The notes under the pieces were generated by a model. That model was not told the origin of the DNA. It did not search any database and saw only the letters and a program-made list of their open reading frames with translations. The position numbers and the translations under genes were made by a program. A stretch of DNA of 64,000 nt from Francisella salimarina (GTDB taxonomy: Bacteria > Pseudomonadota > Gammaproteobacteria > Francisellales > Francisellaceae): NCBI RefSeq assembly GCF_007923265.1, contig NZ_VOJA01000003.1, positions 62,001 through 126,000 on the forward strand, in the 5' to 3' direction. This document shows positions 16,299 to 26,096 of the stretch, piece by piece (the first letter of the stretch is position 1; every line of letters starts with the position of its first letter).

Positions 16299-17669
16299 AT
16301 GTCAAAACATATTCATATTTTAGGTATCTGCGGTACTTTTATGGGCTCCTTAGCGGTATTAGCTAAACAAAAGGGGTATAAAGTAACAGGTTCGGACCTT
16401 AATGTATATCCACCAATGAGTACTTATCTTGAATCTCAAGGTATAGAGATACTACAAGGATTTGATTGTGATCAACTAGATACAAATCCTGATGAAATTA
16501 TTATTGGCAATATTATGAAAAGAGGTATGCCAATAGTAGAAAAAATTCTCGCAGAAAAGCTAAATTATTTTTCAGGGCCACAATGGTTATATCAGAATAT
16601 TCTTAAGTATAAAAAAGTTATTGCAATAGCTGGTACACATGGTAAAACTACAACTACAACAATGACTATCAAAATACTAGAGCAAGCTGGCTTAAATCCT
16701 AGTTTTTTGGTTGGAGGGGTTAGTAGTGATTTTGGAGTTTCATCGCGTTATACAGACTCAGAATATTTTGTTATCGAGGCTGATGAATATGATACGGCTT
16801 TTTTTGATAAACGCTCAAAATTGATTCATTATGATCCAAGTATTTTTGTGATTAATAATATTGAGTTTGATCATGCTGATATTTTCAAAGATATTGCTGC
16901 AATATTTTGGCAATTCCATCAATTACTCAGAAAAATGCCATCAACAGCAAAGATTATTTGTAATGACAAAGATGAGAATATTCAAAAGATAATATCAATG
17001 GGATGTTGGTCAGAAGTAGTTAGAGTAAATTCTGATAATGGAATCAAAATAGCTAAACATGTAGCAGATTATTCAAGATTTGAATTATGTGATTTCAATG
17101 ATAATAATGTCGAAATATCTTGGGACTTAATTGGTGAGCATAATGCTCTTAATGCTATGAGTGCCTATGCTGTAGCAAAACAACTAAACATATCCGATGA
17201 AGTGATAAAAAATGCTTTAGAAAGCTTTAGAGGAGTTAAAAGACGGTTGGAAGTATTATCTCATCAGAATAATGTTACTTTGTATGATGATTTTGCCCAT
17301 CACCCAACTTCTATTAAGCTAACTTTAGAAGCTGTGCGTAATAAAGATAAAGAAGCTTATTTAATAGCTCTTATAGATCCTCGCTCAAACACAATGCGTC
17401 AAGGTGATAATAAAGATAATTTGCCGATGTCAATTATAGAAGCTGATAGAGTGTTGTTGTATAATCATAGTTTACTAAAATGGGATGCGAAAGAAGTTCT
17501 TAAAAATAGTAGTAATGTTGATTTTATAGTTAGTGTTGATGATTTTGTTAATCGTATAAGTGAATTGTTAACTAAGTACCAAGACAGGAATATCCAGCTT
17601 GTGATGATGAGTAATGGCTCGTTTGATGGATTAAGAGAGAAGTTAGTTAAGTTTTTGGAGACTAAATGA
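16299..17669 (+). CDS. mpl: UDP-MurNAc:L-Ala-gamma-D-Glu-meso-DAP ligase
   Basis: Recycles cell-wall tripeptide released during growth by ligating it to UDP-MurNAc. It belongs to the Mur ligase family and is close to MurC, but the N-terminus 'HIHILGICGTFMGSLAVLA' is the Mpl form. The P-loop is 'AIAGTHGKTTTTTM' (about residues 110-123); 'VIEADEYDTAFFDKRSK' and 'YDDFAHHPTSIK' are further Mpl/MurC motifs. Length 456 aa matches E. coli Mpl. Its stop overlaps the rlmB start by 4 bp (ATGA). Presence of this gene supports meso-DAP peptidoglycan. Confidence 0.95.
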   Translation: MSKHIHILGICGTFMGSLAVLAKQKGYKVTGSDLNVYPPMSTYLESQGIEILQGFDCDQLDTNPDEIIIGNIMKRGMPIVEKILAEKLNYFSGPQWLYQNILKYKKVIAIAGTHGKTTTTTMTIKILEQAGLNPSFLVGGVSSDFGVSSRYTDSEYFVIEADEYDTAFFDKRSKLIHYDPSIFVINNIEFDHADIFKDIAAIFWQFHQLLRKMPSTAKIICNDKDENIQKIISMGCWSEVVRVNSDNGIKIAKHVADYSRFELCDFNDNNVEISWDLIGEHNALNAMSAYAVAKQLNISDEVIKNALESFRGVKRRLEVLSHQNNVTLYDDFAHHPTSIKLTLEAVRNKDKEAYLIALIDPRSNTMRQGDNKDNLPMSIIEADRVLLYNHSLLKWDAKEVLKNSSNVDFIVSVDDFVNRISELLTKYQDRNIQLVMMSNGSFDGLREKLVKFLETK

Positions 17670-18406
17670 GTTGTTTAATTTATGGTATTCATGCTGTTGA
17701 TAGTTTAGTAGAAGCTAATCAAGCAAAAGAAATATTGGTATTTAAGAAGTCAAATGCTAGTCAAAAGATTGAAAGTATTATCTCTAAAGCTGAGTCAAAA
17801 GGCTTGAAAGTTACGTTTATTGATAGTTTTAAGCAACTTCCTGGACGAATCAGAAAAGATGCAAATCATCAAAATATCTTTGCCATAGAGATAAATGATT
17901 TTAAAACATATTCTGAGAATGATATTGAAAATCTAATTCCTCAGCATAAAAATGCTTTTATTTTAATATTAGATAATGTCCAAGATCCTCATAATTTTGG
18001 TGCGTGTATACGTAGTGCACATTCGGCAGGTATTGATTTTATAATTATTCCCAAAGATAATAGTGCACCAGTCAATGCAACGGTCAAAAAAGTTGCTTGC
18101 GGTGCTGCAGAGCATACAAAGATTGTAGTTGTTACTAACCTTGCTAGAGCAATCGAAAAACTCAAACAATTAGGGGTATGGGTTATTGGTTTAGCAGGCG
18201 AGGCAGATGATAGCTTATATTCGATGAATTTGGCAGATTCTGTAGCAATAGTTGCTGGTGCAGAAGGTAGTGGTATGCGTCAGCGTACAAAGGCTAGTTG
18301 TGATTTTCTTGCTAAATTACCAATGTTAGGAGAAGTTTCTAGCTTAAATGTTTCTGTTGCTACAGGTGTGGCATTATATGAAGCAGTAAGGCAAAGAAGC
18401 CTGTGA
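17666..18406 (+). CDS. rlmB: 23S rRNA (guanosine-2'-O-)-methyltransferase RlmB (SPOUT)
   Basis: Methylates the 2'-OH of G2251 in the peptidyl-transferase loop of 23S rRNA. The N-terminal substrate-binding domain ('IYGIHAVDSLVEA') is followed by the SpoU knot: motif 1 'LDNVQDPHNFGACIRSA' near residues 106-122, motif 2 'VAGAEGSGMRQ', and motif 3 'SLNVSVATGVALYEAV'. Length 246 aa is standard. The start overlaps the mpl stop by 4 bp, so it is translated from the same message. The pairing with mpl appears to be one of convenience. Confidence 0.95.
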   Translation: MSCLIYGIHAVDSLVEANQAKEILVFKKSNASQKIESIISKAESKGLKVTFIDSFKQLPGRIRKDANHQNIFAIEINDFKTYSENDIENLIPQHKNAFILILDNVQDPHNFGACIRSAHSAGIDFIIIPKDNSAPVNATVKKVACGAAEHTKIVVVTNLARAIEKLKQLGVWVIGLAGEADDSLYSMNLADSVAIVAGAEGSGMRQRTKASCDFLAKLPMLGEVSSLNVSVATGVALYEAVRQRSL

Positions 18407-18496
18407 TAACAGTACAAAGGAGTATTTATTTCAGGTAGATTTGTTAACTTTTAGAGCTAGTGCTGAGTAGTTAATTTATAAACTAAAGGTATTTAA

Positions 18497-19540
18497 ATGC
18501 AATTTGCTTTTTTAAATAGTAATAAGTATGCAGCGATAAACGCTCTTAAAGCTACAATAGCTGTTGCGATTGCTTATACACTAGGTCTTCTGTTAGGAAA
18601 TTTTTTTAATATAGAGCAAATGTATCTTTGGATGACAATTACAGTTGTAGTTGTGATGTCTACTCAGCCTAATTTAGGAGGAGCTCTAGATAAGGCACTA
18701 ATGAGGTTTTTGGGGACAGTTGCTGGAGCCTTAGTGGCTTTAGTTATTATAGCTTCAGTCCAAAATCATATTTTACAAGTAGTGTTAATTCTACCATTTA
18801 TATTTTTAGCTGTTTACTTTGCTGGAGCTTCTAAATATAGCTATGCTGGTACATTAGCGGGAATTACTCTTATAATTATTATTCTAAATAAACAGCCGGG
18901 TGTTCAAGTTGCTATTTATAGAGCTATTGAAATATCTTTGGGTATAGCGATCTCATTATTTGTGAATAGGTTTATATTTCCAATTAGAGCAGAAACAAGG
19001 CTTAAAGAAAGCTATATTAAAACAATTTCAGAGATTCATGATTTTTTTGATATTCTATTTATTGAGCGTAATCATTCTCATAAAAAGCTTAGAGTCAGTA
19101 TATTTCACGAATTTGCAAAACACCTTACTCTTATTAAAGAGCTGAAGTATGAAAAATCTGCAAAAAAAGTGCATGAGTTTGAAAAGATGAGTTTATATAT
19201 TCGTAGGCTATACAGATATATGATCGTTATGTATGAATACATAGAGTTTTCTTTTGATCCTCAAACAATTGCAGATCTTGATAAGGAGCCAGCTTTTATA
19301 GAATTTAAGAGTTATATTATGAAATCATTAACTGATGTGTCAGAAGATATTAAGAAACGTAAGCGCATAAGTTATAAGGAGTTGTTGCGTTTTGAAAGAC
19401 ATATTTTACCTTTATTAAAAGATGTTAAAGTTTTGAACGATAAGGATGAGAGTTTTATATTCTATATAAAGATGTTCCTTAATGCGTTGAAAAAGCTTTC
19501 TTTAGAATATAACTATATTTTGCAAATCTCTAAACATTGA
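18497..19540 (+). CDS. FUSC-family inner-membrane protein
   Basis: The first half (residues 1-165) contains about six hydrophobic segments with the FUSC/ArAE pattern, including 'MTITVVVVMSTQPNLGGAL' and 'RFLGTVAGALVALVII'. The second half is a cytosolic, Lys- and Glu-rich helical domain. Family members (AaeB, YccS, YhfK) are membrane proteins linked to efflux of aromatic acids or to envelope functions. At 347 aa this is much shorter than AaeB and YccS (about 650-700 aa) and has only one FUSC unit, so it may act as an oligomer. Substrate unknown. Confidence 0.8.
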   Translation: MQFAFLNSNKYAAINALKATIAVAIAYTLGLLLGNFFNIEQMYLWMTITVVVVMSTQPNLGGALDKALMRFLGTVAGALVALVIIASVQNHILQVVLILPFIFLAVYFAGASKYSYAGTLAGITLIIIILNKQPGVQVAIYRAIEISLGIAISLFVNRFIFPIRAETRLKESYIKTISEIHDFFDILFIERNHSHKKLRVSIFHEFAKHLTLIKELKYEKSAKKVHEFEKMSLYIRRLYRYMIVMYEYIEFSFDPQTIADLDKEPAFIEFKSYIMKSLTDVSEDIKKRKRISYKELLRFERHILPLLKDVKVLNDKDESFIFYIKMFLNALKKLSLEYNYILQISKH

Positions 19541-19628
19541 TAAAATAAGCTTGTTACGGTAGTATATACGCTTAAATTTTCTTATTAAAAAATCTTTTAT
19601 TTGTACTTGTTACGAGGTTATAGAAGTT

Positions 19629-20855
19629 ATGAACTTACACTCTAAAAATATTTTAATTCCCATACTTATCACGACAATTATTATAGATATTATGGGAGCA
19701 GGACTTGTTTTTCCAATTATGCCTTCGCTATTCTTTGGCCAATCTTGTGTCACATTTGGTGATCCAGGTGGTAACTTTCAAAACTGGTATTACTCTATAG
19801 CTTTGGCTTGTTGGCCACTAGGACTGATGATTGGTTGCCCAATAATAGGTGAGTTGTCTGATAAATATGGACGTAAGGTAATATTAGTTGTGGCTTTATC
19901 AACAACTTGTGTTTCTTATCTTTTATCAGCGTATGCGATATATTCACATGATTACTTATTATTTGTAGCTAGTAGATTTGTTTGTGGCTTAGCTGGTGGA
20001 GCTTTTGAAATTGCTCAAGCTGCGGTTATTGATGTATCCACGGAGGAGGATAGATCACGAAATCTGGGTTACATAACTATGGCGGCATCTTTAGGCTTTG
20101 TTGTTGGTCCAGTAATTACTAGTTTTGTATCAGTGATGGAAGTAAGCCATACAATACCATTTGTATTTGCTGCTGTCTTAGCATTAGTAAATATCACATT
20201 TATAGTTATTATCATGAAGAGAGATCTACCAAAAAATCCAGGTTTGGTTATTCAGCTGGGTACGATCTATAAAACTATATCTTTTCTACTATCAGATAAA
20301 CGTGTGAGATTAGTTGGAGTTGTATATCTTCTTATTCAGTGTGCTTGGGGGTTTTATGCGCAGGGAGTAGCTCTATTCTTAAACCTAACATATGGTTATA
20401 ATGTTTCTATGACAGGAGCATTTTATGCAGTGATGGGGTTAGCTACAGCATTAGCGAGTATTTTGATACAGCCCAAAATTTTTGCAAAAGTATCAAATCA
20501 AGTAGCTTTTGTGAGAGCTGCCGTTATTTGTGGTATCGGATTCATTCTGGTATCAATTATCTTTAATGAAATTGCACAATGGATGTTGACAATAGTTTTA
20601 TCGGCTTCTCAACTTATATGTTATACAGCTCTTCTCTCAATGATTTCAGGGTCAGTATCTGATAAAGAGCAAGGTAAAGCTATGGGAGCAGCTGGTGCAG
20701 GTTTTGGTCTTGCATGGTTTTTAAATGATATTATGATGGGACACTTATCCTCAATATCGCCAAGTTCACCTATTACATTTGCTGGCTTTATGTATTTTAT
20801 TGCTGCTATTATCTTTGTCTTTTCTATCAAAATCTTGCGTGAAAGGGTACAATAA
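19629..20855 (+). CDS. MFS drug-efflux-type transporter (DHA1, TetA-like)
   Basis: A 408-aa polytopic protein with about 12 membrane segments. The N-terminus 'IIIDIMGAGLVFPIMP' and motif A 'GELSDKYGRKVILV' between helices 2 and 3 place it in the DHA1 group with TetA. Motif C-like 'GYITMAASLGFVVGPVI' lies in helix 5, as expected for antiporters. The loop after helix 1 is long and contains 'SCVTFGDPGGNFQNW'. It stands alone, with Uup following after 33 bp. Export of a drug or metabolite by proton exchange is inferred; the substrate is unknown and it need not confer tetracycline resistance. Confidence 0.85.
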   Translation: MNLHSKNILIPILITTIIIDIMGAGLVFPIMPSLFFGQSCVTFGDPGGNFQNWYYSIALACWPLGLMIGCPIIGELSDKYGRKVILVVALSTTCVSYLLSAYAIYSHDYLLFVASRFVCGLAGGAFEIAQAAVIDVSTEEDRSRNLGYITMAASLGFVVGPVITSFVSVMEVSHTIPFVFAAVLALVNITFIVIIMKRDLPKNPGLVIQLGTIYKTISFLLSDKRVRLVGVVYLLIQCAWGFYAQGVALFLNLTYGYNVSMTGAFYAVMGLATALASILIQPKIFAKVSNQVAFVRAAVICGIGFILVSIIFNEIAQWMLTIVLSASQLICYTALLSMISGSVSDKEQGKAMGAAGAGFGLAWFLNDIMMGHLSSISPSSPITFAGFMYFIAAIIFVFSIKILRERVQ

Positions 20856-20888
20856 TCAGCATTAATTAAATTTGATTATTTTTCTTAA

Positions 20889-22730
20889 ATGCAGCTAATC
20901 TCTCTTAAAAATGTAAGTTTAAACTTCGGCACTCAAATAGTCCTTGATAAGGTTAATTTAGAAGTTACAAAAGGACAAAGAATCTGTTTAATTGGACGAA
21001 ATGGTACAGGCAAATCATCACTACTTAAAATTATTGAAGGTAATGTTATTCCAGATGGTGGTGAGATAATAGTTCATAATAATGCTATTGTTGCTAGTAT
21101 GATACAAGAGGTTCCTAGTGATATCAGAGGAAGTGTTTCAGAAGTTATATTACAAGGTTTAGGAGAGCTCGGTGAGCATTTGATAGCATATCAGCAGACT
21201 TTAGTGTTAGATCCTGAATCTACTAAACTTGAAAATTTACATAGCTATATTGATGAAAAACATGGATGGTCATACTTAAATGATGTTGAAGTTTTGGCTT
21301 CTAAACTTAATCTTGATTCAGCTGCCTCTTTTAAAGATCTATCTGGGGGGATGAAAAGAAGAGTTATTCTAGCAAGAGCTTTGATAAAAAAACCAGACTT
21401 ACTTTTATTAGATGAGCCAACAAACCATTTGGATATTGACTCAATCAGCTGGCTTGAAGAATTCTTAGCAAGCTTTACTGGCGCGATACTTTTTATTACG
21501 CATGACAGGAAGTTTCTAAATAATGTTGCTAAAAGTATTGTAGAACTTGATAGGGGACATTTATATTCATTTGATGGTAACTATACGAGGTTTCTTGAAA
21601 AGAAAGAGCAGATTCTAGATGCACAAGAAAAAGCAAATAGCGAGTTTGATAAAAAGTTAGCTCAAGAAGAGGCTTGGATTCGTCAAGGTATCAAAGCAAG
21701 ACGTACCAGAAATGAAGGGCGTGTTAGAGCACTAGAACAAATGCGTCGTGATAGACAACAGCGTAGAGAAAGTATTGGAAAAGCTGATATCAAAGTGGCT
21801 CAAGCTAATAAATCTTCCAAGAAGGTTATTCAAGCTGACAATATTGGCTTTGAGTATGAAGGTGACTTTTTATTTAAAGATTTCTCCACTGAAATTCAAA
21901 AGGGTGATAAGATTGCAATTATTGGTCAAAATGGTTGTGGTAAAACAACCCTATTAAATTCGCTGCTCGGATTGGATAAACCTACGCAAGGTACAGTAAC
22001 TTTAGCTGATAATATTAAAATTGCATATTTTGATCAGTTAAGGGATCAGCTAGATGAGTCTTTGAGTATAATTGACAACGTTAAAGAAGGTTCTGATTTT
22101 ATTAATATAGATGGTAAGGAAACTCACGTAATTACATATTTACAAAAGTTTTTGTTTACTCCAGAGAGATTACACTCTCCCATTACACACTTATCAGGCG
22201 GCGAAAAAAATAGATTATTGTTAGCTAAGATTTTATCAAAGCCTAGTAATGTTATTATACTTGATGAGCCAACCAATGATTTAGATATTGAAACTTTAGA
22301 GATTCTTGAAGAAATGCTTATAAGCTATCAAGGAACTGTAATTATTGTCAGTCATGATAGAGAGTTTATAAATAATGTTGCAACTAGTACTATAGTTTTT
22401 GAGAATGGTAATTTGCAAGAATATATTGGTGGCTATGATAGTTGGGTAGCACAACGAAAGCAACTTGTGCAGCCAGTCAAAGAGACAAACAAAGCTCCAC
22501 AGTCAAAAAATAAATTAACTTATGAGCAAAAAAAACAGTTACGTAATTTACCAAGTCAAATAGAAAAGCTAGAAGCAAATATTGCTTTGATTCAACAGCA
22601 AATGGGAGAGTTGGATTTTTATCAAAAGTCACAAACACAGCAAAATGAAATTCAGCAAAAACTTGATACTTTAAATACTGATCTTGAAGGTAAGTATCTT
22701 TTATGGGAAGAGCTTTTAGAGCTAGAGTAG
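20889..22730 (+). CDS. uup: ABC-F ATPase Uup
   Basis: A cytosolic protein with two ATP-binding cassettes and no membrane segment. Cassette 1 has Walker A 'GRNGTGKSSLLK', signature 'LSGGMKRRVILARAL' and Walker B 'LLLDEPTNHLDID'. Cassette 2 has 'GQNGCGKTTLLN', 'LSGGEKNRLLLAKIL' and 'IILDEPTNDLDIE'. The inter-cassette linker is basic and helical, and the C-terminus (residues 540-613) is a charged coiled coil with 'LTYEQKKQLRNLPSQIEKL', which separates Uup from EttA and YbiT. ABC-F proteins act on ribosomes; Uup also affects transposon excision in E. coli. 613 aa against about 635 in E. coli. Confidence 0.92.
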   Translation: MQLISLKNVSLNFGTQIVLDKVNLEVTKGQRICLIGRNGTGKSSLLKIIEGNVIPDGGEIIVHNNAIVASMIQEVPSDIRGSVSEVILQGLGELGEHLIAYQQTLVLDPESTKLENLHSYIDEKHGWSYLNDVEVLASKLNLDSAASFKDLSGGMKRRVILARALIKKPDLLLLDEPTNHLDIDSISWLEEFLASFTGAILFITHDRKFLNNVAKSIVELDRGHLYSFDGNYTRFLEKKEQILDAQEKANSEFDKKLAQEEAWIRQGIKARRTRNEGRVRALEQMRRDRQQRRESIGKADIKVAQANKSSKKVIQADNIGFEYEGDFLFKDFSTEIQKGDKIAIIGQNGCGKTTLLNSLLGLDKPTQGTVTLADNIKIAYFDQLRDQLDESLSIIDNVKEGSDFINIDGKETHVITYLQKFLFTPERLHSPITHLSGGEKNRLLLAKILSKPSNVIILDEPTNDLDIETLEILEEMLISYQGTVIIVSHDREFINNVATSTIVFENGNLQEYIGGYDSWVAQRKQLVQPVKETNKAPQSKNKLTYEQKKQLRNLPSQIEKLEANIALIQQQMGELDFYQKSQTQQNEIQQKLDTLNTDLEGKYLLWEELLELE

Positions 22731-22832
22731 TTTTTATAGTCTTAATTTACTCATATTTTGATTTCTAATTTTAACTTAATGATACTTGATATGCTATCAT
22801 TGTATTATAGCTAATTTTAGAACAAATACTTC

Positions 22833-24260
22833 ATGAGGACTTATAAGCGCGATATTCATGACGCTGCAGAAGAAAAAAAAGTTTTAACATTGACCGCTTT
22901 GGCAGAGTTTGCTGAAAGGTATGGTTATTATGTGGTTCAATCATTATTAATATTTTTTCTTATTGAAAAATTTAATATCTCTCAAGAGGTTTCTGCCTCA
23001 CTAGTGGGAACAACATTGGCTATGATTTATATTTCAGCTATTGTTGGTGGCTATATTGCAGAAAGTTTGTTGGGGTATTATAGGTCGGGGTTACTCGGTT
23101 CCTTTCTTATGTTAGTAGGATTCTTTCTTTTAGCATCAACAGTAAGTCAGGCTGCACTATATCTAGGATTAAGTCTGGTATGTATAAGTAGTGGCTTAAT
23201 AAAATCTAATATGGCGGCATTTATTGGAAGATTTTATGATCGTTCATCTTACGATCATACTAGAAGGGATTTTGGTTTTAATGTATTTTATATGGGGATT
23301 AATCTAGGTGGTTTTTTAGGATTAGTCTTAGCGATGTCTCTTAAAGATCATTTTGGTTATGATGCAGCATTCTACAGTAGTTTAGTGGTAAGTTTTGGAA
23401 TGCTTATTTTATTATCAGTAGGCTATAAAATAATAGATAAACATTTACTAGATGTCACAATTAATCTGACAGTTATTTTAAAAGTTACTGTAATTTTATT
23501 TGTATATATAACTTTATTATTTTTTATATTTCAGTTTCCTGAAGTTGCAAACTTTTCTGTATTAGGATCCTTATTCGTTTCTCTAATTATCTTATTTATA
23601 TCTGTTCGTAAGAGTAGTTTTACCAAGGTCTTTGTAGCAATGATATTCTTCGGATTGTCTATTATTTACTGGGCTTTATATTTCCAGATGTTTATAAGCT
23701 TACTACTATTTACTGAGTATACGGTTAAACAATACTTATTGAATTCCAGTCAGATATTAAGTGTGGTTTCGGTAACAATTTTGTTATTTGCTGTTGTTAT
23801 GGGTAAACTCTGGATATATCTCGGTCGTAGAAACATTATGACTAATGATATAGATAAGTTTAATATGGCATTTGTGATAATGATTTTAAGTTTTCTTATA
23901 ATAGAAATTTTTATCTATGCTACTCCAGGAGTAGATAAAGTATCTCCATTTGCATTTATTATTGGCTATTTTTTCATAGGAATATCTGAGTTATGTATTT
24001 CTGCGATAGGTTTATCATTGGTGACTAAAATAGCACCTAAAGGTTTTGTTGCTTTATATATGGGGATATGGCTCATTACATTAGGCATTGGAGGTAAGTT
24101 AGGTGGACTCTTATCTAGCTATTTCTATGTTCCAGAGAGTAATGTAGTTCTTGCTAAAGCAAATATTTCAGATGCATTAGATACTTTTGTTGTAATTGCT
24201 GTATTAACTTCTTTGTTTATTGTTTTGGTTAGAAAGTATGTTAATAGGAACGCTACATAG
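22833..24260 (+). CDS. POT/PTR2-family proton-coupled peptide transporter (first copy)
   Basis: A 475-aa membrane protein with about 14 hydrophobic segments. The POT signature E-x-x-E-R in helix 1 reads 'LAEFAERYGYYVVQ', the proton-coupling motif of DtpA-type di- and tripeptide importers. 'DFGFNVFYMGINLGGFLG' (helix 5) is the second POT motif. Typical late-helix motifs such as 'GISELCISAIGLSLVTKIA' are also present. A second, divergent POT gene is at 36265-37713. Peptide import would suit an organism that takes amino acids from its host; that is inference. The start lacks a clear ribosome site. Confidence 0.9.
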   Translation: MRTYKRDIHDAAEEKKVLTLTALAEFAERYGYYVVQSLLIFFLIEKFNISQEVSASLVGTTLAMIYISAIVGGYIAESLLGYYRSGLLGSFLMLVGFFLLASTVSQAALYLGLSLVCISSGLIKSNMAAFIGRFYDRSSYDHTRRDFGFNVFYMGINLGGFLGLVLAMSLKDHFGYDAAFYSSLVVSFGMLILLSVGYKIIDKHLLDVTINLTVILKVTVILFVYITLLFFIFQFPEVANFSVLGSLFVSLIILFISVRKSSFTKVFVAMIFFGLSIIYWALYFQMFISLLLFTEYTVKQYLLNSSQILSVVSVTILLFAVVMGKLWIYLGRRNIMTNDIDKFNMAFVIMILSFLIIEIFIYATPGVDKVSPFAFIIGYFFIGISELCISAIGLSLVTKIAPKGFVALYMGIWLITLGIGGKLGGLLSSYFYVPESNVVLAKANISDALDTFVVIAVLTSLFIVLVRKYVNRNAT

Positions 24261-24287
24261 CATGGTTTAAGAAGAAATGGTTTAAGT

Positions 24288-25949
24288 TTATTTAGTTTCC
24301 CAAGTATTTCTAAGAGTAACAGTCCTGTTAAATACTAAATTTTCATGACTACAATCTTTTGAATCAGATATGAAGTAGCCAATTCTGTTAAATTGAAAGT
24401 GTTGCTCAGGTCTTATATTTTCTAGAGATTTTTCTACTTTAGCATTTTTAATAATCTTTAGAGAATCAGGGTTTAGTACATCTTCAACATTATCGAAGCT
24501 TGCAGGGTTCTCGTGATTAAATAGTCTGTCATATACTCTGACTTCAGCATCAATACAATTGTTTGCATCAACCCAGTGAACAATACCATTTGGTTTTACA
24601 CCATCATCAGGTTTTTTACCGCCTAAAGTTTCGGGTAAATAAGAACATACTAGTTCTGTAACTTTACCTTCATCATTAGTTATAACTTCCTTACATTCGA
24701 TTACATAAGCATTTAGAAGTCGTACCCTACCGTTTGGGCTAAGTTTTTTCATACCTTTTTCTAGTTCAAAGACAAAGTCTTCTCTTTCGATATAAATATC
24801 AGAAGATATAGTTATATCTCGACGACCAAACTCAGGATCTTGTGGATGGTTTGGTACATTTAACTCATGAAGAGGCATGTCTTGGATGCTCACCTTTATA
24901 GGATCTAAAACTGCATTTTTTCTTAGAGCATTTTTGTTAAGGTCATTTCTAATAGATTCTTCTAAAACAGATATATCTATTATTGAATCTTGCTTAGATA
25001 TCCCTATCATGTCACAAAAATTACGGATAGATTCTGGAGTATAACCTCTGCGTCTAAAACCTTTGATTGTTGGCATACGTGGATCATCCCAATCATTGAC
25101 AAGATTGCTATCTACAAGATATTTTAGTTTTCTCTTACTTGTTATAGTGTAGTTTAAGTTTAGCCTTGAAAATTCTATTTGCTGAGGCCTTTGTTGAAAT
25201 TCAGTTTCTTCGATAACCCAGTCATAAAAAGGTCTTTGATCTTGAAACTCTAAAGTACACAGAGAGTGAGTAATACCTTCTATGGCATCTTCCAGTGGGT
25301 GAGCAAACGCATACATTGGATATATACACCATTTATTTCCAGTTTTTGGATGGTGTGAGAATTTTATTCTATATAGAGCAGGGTCTCTAAGATTGATATT
25401 ACCAGAAGCCATATCTATCTTAGCACGCAGTGTTTTACTTCCTTCAGCAAACTCACCATTTTTCATTGCTTCAAAAAGCTTGAGATTCTCATCTACACTA
25501 CGTTCTCTATATGGACTATTTTTACCAGCTTCTTTTAGTGTGCCTCGATATTCACGTACTTCTTCTGCTGATAGGTCGCAGATATATGCTTTACCTTTTT
25601 TTATGAGTAGCACAGCTAATTCATACATTCTATCGAAGTATTCTGAAGCGAAACGAGGCTCATTTTGCCATTTGAAACCTAGCCACTCTACATCATCTCT
25701 TATTGCATTAATATATTCAATATCTTCTTTATCAGGATTAGTATCATCAAATCTTAGGTTACATTTACCTTCAAACTCCTCAGCTACACCGAAGTTCAAG
25801 CATATAGATTTTGCATGTCCAATATGAAGGTAACCATTTGGCTCAGGAGGAAAGCGTGTTAGAACACTAGAGACTCTCTTTGTTCCAATATCTTTTTTGA
25901 TTATATTTTTGATAAAATTAGTTTTATTTGCTTTAGTTTCATTATTCAT
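24288..25949 (-). CDS. glnS: Glutaminyl-tRNA synthetase
   Basis: Class I synthetase that charges tRNA-Gln. The HIGH motif is in 'RFPPEPNGYLHIGHAKS' (around residue 43) and the KMSKS equivalent is 'TITSKRKLKYL'. 'LRFDDTNPDKE' and 'RRRGYTPESIRNF' are also characteristic. The C-terminal anticodon-binding beta-barrels run from about residue 340. Length 553 aa equals E. coli GlnS. It is divergent from the PEPCK-like gene across 120 bp and convergent with the POT gene. Its presence argues against an obligatory amidation route for Gln-tRNA. Confidence 0.97.
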   Translation of the reverse strand: MNNETKANKTNFIKNIIKKDIGTKRVSSVLTRFPPEPNGYLHIGHAKSICLNFGVAEEFEGKCNLRFDDTNPDKEDIEYINAIRDDVEWLGFKWQNEPRFASEYFDRMYELAVLLIKKGKAYICDLSAEEVREYRGTLKEAGKNSPYRERSVDENLKLFEAMKNGEFAEGSKTLRAKIDMASGNINLRDPALYRIKFSHHPKTGNKWCIYPMYAFAHPLEDAIEGITHSLCTLEFQDQRPFYDWVIEETEFQQRPQQIEFSRLNLNYTITSKRKLKYLVDSNLVNDWDDPRMPTIKGFRRRGYTPESIRNFCDMIGISKQDSIIDISVLEESIRNDLNKNALRKNAVLDPIKVSIQDMPLHELNVPNHPQDPEFGRRDITISSDIYIEREDFVFELEKGMKKLSPNGRVRLLNAYVIECKEVITNDEGKVTELVCSYLPETLGGKKPDDGVKPNGIVHWVDANNCIDAEVRVYDRLFNHENPASFDNVEDVLNPDSLKIIKNAKVEKSLENIRPEQHFQFNRIGYFISDSKDCSHENLVFNRTVTLRNTWETK

Positions 25950-26023
25950 TTTGTCAAAGAAATTATTTACTTAGTAAATTTAAGTAATAGTTTACTTTAT
26001 TACAAAAACAATAACATATTTTT

Positions 26024-26052
26024 TTGAAAAAAAAGTATATACTGGATATAAT
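26024..26052 (+). promoter_or_regulatory. Strong sigma-70 promoter for the PEPCK-like gene
   Basis: TTGAAA (26024-26029) and a perfect TATAAT (26047-26052) are separated by 17 bp. Transcription would start near 26059, leaving an 11-nt leader to ATG 26070 but 38 nt to ATG 26097. This supports the second ATG as the real start. Confidence 0.6.
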
Positions 26053-26096
26053 TTGCAGTTAAAATCTAAATGCTTCGCAACATAGGAACTTTCATT

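Noticed and set aside
21748-21957. A 69-codon frame on the plus strand inside uup
   Set aside because: It lies in another frame of a well-supported ABC-F gene and runs across its linker; a shadow frame.
25393-25827. A 144-codon frame opposite glnS
   Set aside because: The glnS protein is clear on the other strand and the antisense translation is Ser/Leu-rich without features.
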